Shown piece by piece: positions 57,547 to 64,000 of a DNA stretch of 64,000 bases. The translations under genes and the position numbers were made by a program. This DNA comes from Maioricimonas rarisocia (lineage in GTDB: Bacteria; Planctomycetota; Planctomycetia; Planctomycetales; Planctomycetaceae): assembly GCF_007747795.1 (NCBI RefSeq), contig NZ_CP036275.1, positions 124,001 through 188,000 of the forward strand. Reading direction: 5' to 3'. How positions within the stretch are numbered: position 1 is the stretch's first letter; every line of letters starts with the position of its first letter. Under the pieces are notes generated by a model. That model made no database searches, was not told the origin of the DNA, and was given only the letters and a program-made list of their open reading frames with translations.

Positions 57547-58992
57547 ATGAAATCCCCCAGGCGCACTTCCAGACTGGTTTACTCACTGGCACTTGCTTCA
57601 TTGCTGCTGGGGGACAATCTGGATGCACAACCTCGACAGCGAGAACAGATCACAGCCGTCGCTTCCATTGGTGATGCGGTTATGGAAGAGGTCGACCTGG
57701 CTTTGCCTGACGAGTTGTCTCCAGGCTACCTGTTTTGGCACCAGGCAGATGAACTCGCCACTGATGTCGTGAACTACGCAATGCTTCTCGATGTTGACGG
57801 GAAGATCGTTCATCGCTGGGACACCGATTTGAACGGAGGGGGACATACCTCATACCTGCTGAACTCCGGTGGCCTGCTGCGTACTGGCATCAGAGATCGA
57901 AGGTATGTTGCGGGGCAGCCCGTGGCCGCCACCGACACTCTTCAGATCACAGACAGAACTGGGAAAGCCATCTGGGAGGTCAGTGCCGAGGAGATCGATT
58001 TCAACGGGCACAGAATTACCTTTCACCACGATATGGCGCCCATGCCCAATGGCAATATTCTGGTTCTGATCTACGAAGAAATCAGCCCGAAGGAAGCGGC
58101 GGCGGCTGGTTGGAAGGCCGGCAAAGGGGAAACGGTTTGGTCGGATGGCGTGCTGGAGATCGAACCCGACCTGGAGAAGAAGTCCTTTGAAATCGTCTGG
58201 TACTGGCGCTTCATTGACCACCTGATTCAGGATCAGGATGCCAACGCGGCCACTTACGGCGTCATCGCCGAGCATCCGGAAAAGATCGATGGCAACTTCC
58301 CTGAAAGCTATGCGCCAATGAACGCTGTGCGGCAACATTTGAATTCGCTCGATTATCACCCGGTCTTGGATCAGGTCGTTGTCAGCTCCTTTATTTATAA
58401 CGAGATCTGGGTGATCGACCACAGCACGACCACCGCGCAAGCCGCTGGTTCCGCAGGCGGTCGAAGGGGCATGGGGGGCGATCTGCTGTTCCGATACGGT
58501 AATCCCGCTGCCTACGGGCGGGGCTCCGAGAAAGATCGGCTCTTCCAGAACCAACACGACGCCAACTGGATTGCCGAAGGTCTTCCTGGGGCCGGCAATA
58601 TCCTGGTGTTCAATAACAACACAGGCGTGGGCGGCATAACGAGAGCAGGAACGGGCAGAGCGGCAGCCGCGGCGATCCAGGAACAGCTCAAGGGGATCAG
58701 CAACGTCCACGAGATTCGCCCCACCGTTGATGATGGAGGTTACGTCCTGGGGAAGACTGGAACCTTCGAAGCGAAGCAAATCTGGTTCTGGAAGAACGAT
58801 GACTTTTTCGCTCCCTTTCAAGGCGGCGCTCGCCGCTTGCCCAATGGCAATACGCTTCTGACCGATACGGTCGGGAGAAGAGTCTGGGAAGTTGCGCCTG
58901 ATGGGGATGTCGTCATCCGCTACAAAGGCCCTGCTCCTGCCTTCAAAGCGTTCAAGTACTCCGCCGATCGGGTGGCGGAGTTGCTTGAGTAG
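57547..58992 (+). CDS. Aryl-sulfate sulfotransferase-like protein, secreted
   Basis: The 481-residue product has a signal peptide (SLALASLLLGDNLDA). The body is a beta-propeller of arylsulfotransferase (ASST) type: GYLFWHQADELATDVVNYAM, MLLDVDGKIVHRWDTDLNG, THHDMAPMPNG-like HHDMAPMPNGNILV, LNSLDYHPVLDQVVVSSFIY and IWVIDHSTTT. These proteins move sulfate between phenolic esters without PAPS, in the periplasm. The conserved histidine needed for the sulfo-enzyme intermediate is probably one of those in HHDM or DYHP. GC content looks lower than in the conserved core of the window. It follows the IS66 flank directly, so it may be in a transferred segment. Confidence 0.82.
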   Translation: MKSPRRTSRLVYSLALASLLLGDNLDAQPRQREQITAVASIGDAVMEEVDLALPDELSPGYLFWHQADELATDVVNYAMLLDVDGKIVHRWDTDLNGGGHTSYLLNSGGLLRTGIRDRRYVAGQPVAATDTLQITDRTGKAIWEVSAEEIDFNGHRITFHHDMAPMPNGNILVLIYEEISPKEAAAAGWKAGKGETVWSDGVLEIEPDLEKKSFEIVWYWRFIDHLIQDQDANAATYGVIAEHPEKIDGNFPESYAPMNAVRQHLNSLDYHPVLDQVVVSSFIYNEIWVIDHSTTTAQAAGSAGGRRGMGGDLLFRYGNPAAYGRGSEKDRLFQNQHDANWIAEGLPGAGNILVFNNNTGVGGITRAGTGRAAAAAIQEQLKGISNVHEIRPTVDDGGYVLGKTGTFEAKQIWFWKNDDFFAPFQGGARRLPNGNTLLTDTVGRRVWEVAPDGDVVIRYKGPAPAFKAFKYSADRVAELLE

Positions 58993-59050
58993 TCAACGTA
59001 GATACCCGGCTGGAAGATTGCAGCGAGGCAGTTCGAAGATAGAGAAGTGG

Positions 59051-59725
59051 CTATTCCGAAACCGCCACCACATCCCCGAACACGAAGCCGTCACGTTCTT
59101 CCCGTTCACCCGGCTGCACCGGGATCGGCCCGGCGAACATCGGCCCCTCGTACACAAACGTGTGGAACTCGCCGTTCTCACCACACGGGTCGACGCCCGC
59201 CGGCAGGTCTTCAATAAAGCGCGCGTCGTACCGACGGCCCGCGAAGCCGGCCGGCAGCACCTTCGGGTCAATGCACGTCACGTACGCGACCAGGCCGCCG
59301 GCGAGCATCTCGTCTGCCAGCTCCCGCGTGTCCCGGCTCCAGAGCGGGAAGACCGGCTCGAACTCCGTCCCCTCCAGCAGCCCTTCGCGATAGGCACGGA
59401 TGTCTTCGAGAAACAGGTCGCCGAACGCCATGCACTCGACGCCGTCGCGGCGGGCTTCGGCAAGGATCTCCTGCACGGCGCGGGCGTACCGCTCGTTGGG
59501 GCAGGGGTAGGGGATCTCGCTGATGAGCAGGTCGAGGCCGGCGGCAGCGGCCTGCCGGCGGAGCAGTTCGACCCGCACCGCATGCATGGCGACGCGCTGG
59601 AACTGGTCGGTGACGGTGGTCACCAGGCGGGTGACGTCGTAGCGGGGGTCGTTCTGCAGGAGGTGCAGCGACCAGGCACTGTCCTTGCCGCTGCTCCACC
59701 AGAGCCAGGTCTTCTTTGCACGCAC
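59051..59725 (-). CDS. ATP-binding protein, diphthamide synthase-like (Dph6 type)
   Basis: The 224-residue protein begins MRAKKTWLWWSSGKDSAWSL; SSGKDS is the PP-loop of adenine nucleotide alpha hydrolases. TVTDQFQRVAMHAVRVELL, EIPYPCPNERYARAVQEILA and AFGDLFLEDIRAYREGLL match the Dph6/MJ0570 group. Bacteria lack diphthamide, so the true reaction is an unknown ATP-dependent amidation or thiolation. The GTG at 59725 has GAGGAG about 10 bases upstream; frames upstream run into a repeat. Confidence 0.82.
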   Translation of the reverse strand: MRAKKTWLWWSSGKDSAWSLHLLQNDPRYDVTRLVTTVTDQFQRVAMHAVRVELLRRQAAAAGLDLLISEIPYPCPNERYARAVQEILAEARRDGVECMAFGDLFLEDIRAYREGLLEGTEFEPVFPLWSRDTRELADEMLAGGLVAYVTCIDPKVLPAGFAGRRYDARFIEDLPAGVDPCGENGEFHTFVYEGPMFAGPIPVQPGEREERDGFVFGDVVAVSE

Positions 59726-59790
59726 GTTGCTGCCGCTCCTCTGTGTGTAGGGATGTTCGGCAGGGATCGTAGCACGCCGGTCAATCGTTG

Positions 59791-59943
59791 GTGACTGACG
59801 GCGATGTGGTCGTCTGGTGGACACTCGGTTGGCAGCCTGAAGAAACACTGCTGGACAAGCCAGCAGTGGCACCCGACATATGGGCCATCGTGCTGTACAA
59901 CCGTGGCTTCACTCGCGTTGCTTGCTCTAGCCACGGCCACCCG
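59791..59943 (+). repeat. Composite hairpin repeat, long copy
   Basis: Modules in order are GGCGATGTGGTCGTCTGGTG, GGTTGGCAGCCTGAAGAAAC, the hairpin CACTGCTGG-acaag-CCAGCAGTG with GCACCCG (59846-59877), and CCGTGGCTTCACTCGCGTTG closing with AGCCACGG (59901-59937). The first and last modules recur at 62302 and 62387. Confidence 0.8.
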
Positions 59944-60043
59944 GGGCTGCCCTGCGGGCAGAGAGAGGAGAAAGTTGAGAGGGGAGAGGAGACACAGGGA
60001 CAAGCCGGCAGTGGCCGCCGACGCGGGGCCGTTGGTGGTCTGT

Positions 60044-60081
60044 AGCAGCACAGCGCGGCAAGCCAGCAGCGGCACCCGGCC
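60044..60081 (+). repeat. CACTGCTGG-type hairpin repeat, diverged copy
   Basis: GCAGCACAGCGCGGCAAGCC leads to AGCAGCGGCACCCGGCC, a degenerate copy of the hairpin module. A truncated copy lies at 59999-60023. Confidence 0.55.
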
Positions 60082-60139
60082 GGGAGATCGCTGTCGGCTC
60101 CCCACTGTGACATGACGACAGTCCTGTTCAGCGACGACC

Positions 60140-61951
60140 TCAGCCGACATTCTGCGGGTGAGCAACGCTCTGGGCGAAGCTCTCGTCGTCCCTTACCTCG
60201 TTGTTCTCGAAGCGGTCGGTCGAGACATGAAACTGCGGCTCATGGGACAGGGGAACGTCGACGAGGTCCGCCGCATTGCGAATCATCTCACGGCACTTAT
60301 CGCTCAGGTGAGTCAGGTGAACCGCTTTCCCAACCTGTTGATACTTCGACGCAACCGAATGGATGGCTTCCATTCCGGAGTGGTCGTAGACGCGCGTGTA
60401 GTAGAAGTCAATGACGATGACGTCGGGGTCGCCACTCGGGTCGAACATCTCCTTGAACTGTGACGTCGATGCAAAGAACAGAGGGCCATGCAACTGGTAA
60501 ATCTTGGCACCATGTTCGTCGTAGCGGATGTCTGCATTGACGTTCTTCGCGTGCTTGAAGGTAAAGGCCACTGACGAAACGAGCACGCCGATGATGACGG
60601 CGGAAGCAAGGTCATGCATGACGGCGGTGTAGAGGGTCACGATCAACATGACGAGGAAGTCCGTTAGCGGGATTTTTCGGTAAAGCTTCAGCGACGCCCA
60701 TTCGAACGTACCGATCACCACCATGAACATCACCCCAACCAGAGCAGCCATCGGGATCATTTCGATCCAGGGAGCAAGAAACAGAACAAAGGCGAGCAGG
60801 CAGCACGCTGCAAAAGCCCCCGACGTCCTTCCTCGACCTCCCGATTCCACGTTGATCAGCGATTGCCCGATCATTGCACAGCCACCCATGCCGCCAAATA
60901 AGCCGCAAACGATATTCGCTATACCCTGGCCGATGCATTCCCGGTTGGAGCTGCCCTGCGTTTCGGTGATGTCGTCAATCAGGCTGAGTGTCATGAGCGA
61001 TTCAATGACGCCGACCGCAGCCAGAATCGCAGCGAAGGGAAAGATGATCCGCAGCGTTTCCAGTGTCATGGGAGGCACGGTGAACGTCTGAAAAAAGAGT
61101 GTCGGAAGGCCCGCGCTGATGCCGATCGCATCGGAGTCCACGCTGCTGATGGCAGCCGAAACCGCGGCAATCTGTTCCGGCGTCAAGTCATTGTGATGGA
61201 CGTTTCCGCCGTGAGCGCCAGCCTGTTCCACAGCAGCATCTGAATCGCTTGCAAGTACCGACTGGGCAGCGGCGACTTTCGCGTTGGTCGCCAGCATGTC
61301 GCCAACCGTCATGACGACACGATCCTGATTCTCAGCTGCCATCTCTTGCGGCAGCCACAGGTTGGCCGCCCCACCGACACCGGAAACGATCAGGATCGCC
61401 GCCAGAGATGCAGGAACCGCCCTGGTGAGTTTGGGCAGCAGCCAGATGATCGCCATGGTGAGAGCGACCAGGCCAAGCATCATCCAGAGTGATGGGCCCC
61501 GCATGTACTCCATGGTGCCGATCGAGTTGACTGTCTTAAAGCTTCCGAACTGAGCCATGCAGATGACGATAGCGAGCCCGTTGACGAAGCCGAGCATCAC
61601 TGAATGGGGCACCATCCGAATCAGGACACCTAAGCGGGCGAAGCCGATGACCATCTGAATGAGCCCACAGAGGATGACCGCCGGGAACAGGTATTCGATA
61701 CCATGGGTGGCGACTAAGCCGACCACCACGACGGCCATCGCACCGGTGGCCCCGGAGATCATTCCCGGTCGGCCGCCGATTAGAGCACAGATCAGACCGA
61801 TGAAGAATGCTGAATACAGCCCGATCACGGGAGAGACGCCAGCAATGAAGGCGAAAGCGATCGCTTCGGGGACCAGGGCGAGGGCGACAGTCAGTCCAGA
61901 GAGGAGTTCAGTTTTGAGGTTTTGAGGTTGGGTGCCGAAAATGCCAAGCAT
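60140..61951 (-). CDS. SulP-family anion transporter with C-terminal STAS domain
   Basis: The 603-residue transporter has the SulP layout: ten or more helices and a STAS domain from about residue 470. Landmarks are [60 protein letters not shown] and [14 protein letters not shown]. The STAS part reads [20 protein letters not shown]. Substrates in the family are sulfate or bicarbonate. Between helices, residues about 215-285 form an unusual soluble insert rich in Ala, Asn, Ser and His ([20 protein letters not shown]). The start is ATG 61951 ([16 protein letters not shown]); a TTG at 62011 is less likely. GC looks lower than in core genes. Confidence 0.9.
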   Translation of the reverse strand: MLGIFGTQPQNLKTELLSGLTVALALVPEAIAFAFIAGVSPVIGLYSAFFIGLICALIGGRPGMISGATGAMAVVVVGLVATHGIEYLFPAVILCGLIQMVIGFARLGVLIRMVPHSVMLGFVNGLAIVICMAQFGSFKTVNSIGTMEYMRGPSLWMMLGLVALTMAIIWLLPKLTRAVPASLAAILIVSGVGGAANLWLPQEMAAENQDRVVMTVGDMLATNAKVAAAQSVLASDSDAAVEQAGAHGGNVHHNDLTPEQIAAVSAAISSVDSDAIGISAGLPTLFFQTFTVPPMTLETLRIIFPFAAILAAVGVIESLMTLSLIDDITETQGSSNRECIGQGIANIVCGLFGGMGGCAMIGQSLINVESGGRGRTSGAFAACCLLAFVLFLAPWIEMIPMAALVGVMFMVVIGTFEWASLKLYRKIPLTDFLVMLIVTLYTAVMHDLASAVIIGVLVSSVAFTFKHAKNVNADIRYDEHGAKIYQLHGPLFFASTSQFKEMFDPSGDPDVIVIDFYYTRVYDHSGMEAIHSVASKYQQVGKAVHLTHLSDKCREMIRNAADLVDVPLSHEPQFHVSTDRFENNEVRDDESFAQSVAHPQNVG

Positions 61952-62301
61952 CGAGTGAAAAGCCTGTCGGTTCAGACCGGTGGCGCGGGCTGCCCACCGG
62001 GACGGTGTCAATTGAAGAAGAATCCATGAATTACGAAAAAACTCAACGCCTGTATTGTCACGGCGGAGTAACAGCGAACCTCAAGGTCGGCTTTTCGTAA
62101 TTCATTGCGAAGGAATCTAACGTTGACGGCGCTTGTGGCGGAAGGGTAGTTGGCTCTCAGAAGAAACGCAAGCAGGGCAGGCAAGCATCTCGCCCCTGTT
62201 CTGAGGGGAATGTCGACGACTTGTCGATTGCTGGAGGCCAGATTGGGATTTTCATGACATTGCGTGCGAAGAAGTGTTGACAGAAGTCGGTCAGGCTCCG
62301 C

Positions 62302-62430
62302 CTGACAATCGCCGATGTGGTCGGCTGGTGGACGGCCGAATGGCAGTGCGAAGCAGCACTGCTGGGTGGTCACCAGCGACTCGACACCGTGGCTTCACTC
62401 GCGTTGCTCGCTCCAGCCACGGCCACCCGA
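62302..62430 (+). repeat. Composite hairpin repeat, copy with altered core
   Basis: The GCCGATGTGGTCGGCTGGTG start, a CACTGCTGGGTGGTCACCAG core in place of the usual hairpin, and the CCGTGGCTTCACTCGCGTTG tail match 59791-59943 in order. Confidence 0.75.
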
Positions 62431-62547
62431 CCGGTTGAGAACCGGGAGGGCGTCGAACGCCGCATGGTTTACCCGGGAGCTCACGCACCCGGCTCGCCTG
62501 AATGTGCGAAAGTGCAGGTTCAGGGACGCAGGTCGGGCATCGCCTGG

Positions 62548-62690
62548 CGATCGCCGAAGTGGTCGGCTGGTGCACGAGCATGTTCCGGGTTGGAACAGCA
62601 CTGGCGGACAAGTCGCCAGTGGCACCGGGCGGGGGGAGGGGGTGGTCGGAAGTGGCACTGCTGGGCAAGCCGGCGGTGCCGCCCGGCGGC
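62548..62690 (+). repeat. Composite hairpin repeat, two tandem cores
   Basis: GATCGCCGAAGTGGTCGGCT is followed by CACTGGCGG-acaag-TCGCCAGTG (62599-62630) and then a second core CACTGCTGGGCAAGCCGGCG (62656-62690). In the first core both arms have changed together, so the stem is kept. Confidence 0.75.
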
Positions 62691-62703
62691 TGTGCAGGTA
62701 GGT

Positions 62704-64000
62704 TCAGTCTTCGTGCTCAGGGAAGAGTGATGGCGACGATAAGGGCGTCTGCTGATCTTGGGAGTGGCGCCGTTCTTTGAAGCCGGTGTTGCAGAAGGGG
62801 TGGGCGAGCTGTGCGTTGTCGGCAGAGCCTGCGCCGCCGTCTTGCTTGCGGAGTTTGTGGTCGAACGTCATGGATTTCTTGTGTACTCGCGCTCCACAAA
62901 TTGCGCAGCGCAGTGCCTTCGCGAGTGCCTCACGCAGGAATGCTGTCGATTTTGTTTCCCGAGAGAACTCCTTCTTGTGTTCGATGTCTTGAGCAGTAAG
63001 CTCCTTCAGAAAACGCAGGTCTTTGTGCGATTGGAGGTCTGCGACGATCTCGTCGCTATTCTTTTCTTGAAGAACGCTCTCTAGGATACGCCTGAAGAAT
63101 CTCGCCATCGGTTCAAGTGACTTCTTTCCGCTACCGTGCTTCACAACGATCTGGTTTGTGAAATAGCGGTGGTCGAGCAGGAACTCTTCGAAGCGACAAC
63201 GGACAGAGGTGAAGGCGTGAATCGCATTCTCCTGCTCCAGCTGTTGTACAAAGCGAACTGTTCCAAGAAACGCCGATGGCTGGTAGCGGCCGGTTGCACC
63301 GTAGAAATAGACCGCGGGGTGCAGACCCAATGACGAAGGGTGGCAGCCGGAAACACGCCTTGCAAGTTGGAGGACTCTCTTTAGAAACTGCAGAGTGCTC
63401 CGTCCGTCAGGATCTTCACGGAGTTCCGTTCGACTCTTGTCTGTAATGAGGCCGTTCGCCAGATTGACGAACTCGAACACCAGTCTCACGCTTTCTGCAG
63501 AGTATCCTCTGCCGGCAACCGGTAGGTCGAGTGTCTTTATCGGTTCTTCGAGGACTGGGGCGAATAGGATGTCGTAGATCTGGCGAGCAAGTTCTTCGAG
63601 TTCCTGTTGCGTGTCGGGCGGAAATGCTGACCAGTACTTGTGTCCTACGCCGGCGCGGAGCAGGGCCCGAGCAGCAACGGCATTTGGCTTTCGCCGTGAC
63701 CGAATCATCAGCAGCTCAGTAGGGTCAATTGGAGTGGCCTTCTGGTTAATCTTGAAGAAGGAATCTTCTGCTCGCTTTGCGTCCCCTTGCACCCACTGAA
63801 GCTGCACTGCAAAGGAGCCGAGATTCCTCGCGCGACGTACTTGGTCGGGCGATGAGTTTTCTGGGTGTTGACCTGCGGAACGAAGTGCCGTGTAGGATCC
63901 GATGCGCCGATCGATGAGACTCCTCGTGCGTTCCGCTGCCTTGAGTTGCTCCGGAGGGATCTTGTTGTTGTAGAAGTCGAGTGAGCGCTGCTTGTCTCCA
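62704..64000 (-). CDS. DUF262/HNH endonuclease-domain protein (5' end outside window)
   Basis: The C-terminal 431 residues are visible. The first visible part (GDKQRSLDFYNNKIPPEQLK, WVQGDAKRAEDSFFKINQKA, TPIDPTELLMIRSRRKP) is a DUF262 (ParB/Srx-like) domain, where the GDA..AE.SF.KIN stretch is typical. The end is an HNH nuclease: CAICGARVHKKSMTFDHKLR, DNAQLAHPF and CNTGFKERR, with two cysteine pairs and the catalytic histidine. DUF262-HNH proteins include the GmrSD-type restriction nucleases of modified DNA, so a defence role is plausible. GC looks lower than in core genes and a repeat island lies at its 3' side. Confidence 0.85.
   Translation of the reverse strand, partial: GDKQRSLDFYNNKIPPEQLKAAERTRSLIDRRIGSYTALRSAGQHPENSSPDQVRRARNLGSFAVQLQWVQGDAKRAEDSFFKINQKATPIDPTELLMIRSRRKPNAVAARALLRAGVGHKYWSAFPPDTQQELEELARQIYDILFAPVLEEPIKTLDLPVAGRGYSAESVRLVFEFVNLANGLITDKSRTELREDPDGRSTLQFLKRVLQLARRVSGCHPSSLGLHPAVYFYGATGRYQPSAFLGTVRFVQQLEQENAIHAFTSVRCRFEEFLLDHRYFTNQIVVKHGSGKKSLEPMARFFRRILESVLQEKNSDEIVADLQSHKDLRFLKELTAQDIEHKKEFSRETKSTAFLREALAKALRCAICGARVHKKSMTFDHKLRKQDGGAGSADNAQLAHPFCNTGFKERRHSQDQQTPLSSPSLFPEHED

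Larger units (their letters stand above)
59726..60139. other. Repeat island, no gene
   Basis: The gap contains a full composite repeat (59791-59943), a fragment (59999-60023) and another hairpin copy (60044-60081). An open frame across it encodes only the translated repeat and is not accepted as a gene. Confidence 0.65.
61952..62703. other. Repeat island, no gene
   Basis: These 752 bp between two minus-strand genes carry at least four repeat copies: GTCAGGCTCCGCCTGAC (62289-62305), composite copies at 62302-62430 and 62548-62630, and a hairpin copy at 62656-62690. Frames here are translated repeats. The first about 300 bp show nothing recognisable. Confidence 0.65.

Noticed and set aside
59788-60045. 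An 85-codon plus-strand frame in the repeat island
   Set aside because: It translates the dispersed composite repeat; partial copies elsewhere break the frame, so a gene is not supported, though the shared reading is noted as a finding.

Overview
The window reads as a chromosomal segment of a planctomycete (order Planctomycetales, probably Planctomycetaceae). The reasons are a DUF1559 prepilin-type protein paired with a small lipoprotein, a secreted sulfatase, the futalosine-pathway menaquinone gene mqnD, secreted proteins held by a C-terminal membrane anchor, frequent GTG/TTG starts and many intergenic hairpin repeats. No rRNA, tRNA or CRISPR array was recognised. Two genes run off the window: an FAD oxidoreductase on the left and a DUF262/HNH protein on the right.

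Positions 1-12.1 kb carry housekeeping and membrane genes: an FAD oxidoreductase, an amidase, a CPXCG zinc protein, HflX, a large membrane protein, a REC-histidine kinase and a GntP-type permease. Positions 12.1-18.6 kb alternate repeat islands with a PDZ protein, a CocE/NonD hydrolase and a two-gene zinc-ribbon/TIR unit. One island holds a 7/14-bp minisatellite.

Positions 18.6-39.8 kb are dense and mostly conserved. An S8 protease is followed 20 bp later by a protein resembling its own N-terminal region. Then come purB, a transaldolase, a thioesterase, a four-S1-domain protein, an NtrC-type regulator, an ABC-F ATPase, mqnD, an SDR, a STAS protein, an ECF sigma/anti-sigma pair, a Nudix hydrolase, DUF1559 plus lipoprotein, a DMT transporter and a cysteine-desulfurase-like enzyme.

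Positions 39.8-57.5 kb are accessory and decaying. There are three insertion sequences of different families: IS4, IS1182-like and IS66. A duplicated divergent gene block (A1/B1 and A2/B2) has a frameshift in copy A1. At least five secreted, C-terminally anchored proteins of one architectural type are present, one a multiply disrupted pseudogene and one truncated at an IS. A sulfatase and an alginate lyase-family gene sit among them.

Positions 57.5-64 kb hold a secreted arylsulfotransferase, a Dph6-like ATP-binding protein, a SulP-STAS transporter, two more repeat islands and the truncated HNH gene. The strongest candidates for unrecognised biology are the zinc-ribbon/TIR unit, the protease with its stand-alone prodomain-like partner, the A/B paralog array and the dispersed composite hairpin repeat. 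Start sites are my own choices from codons and ribosome-binding sites; functions come from motif recognition without database searches.
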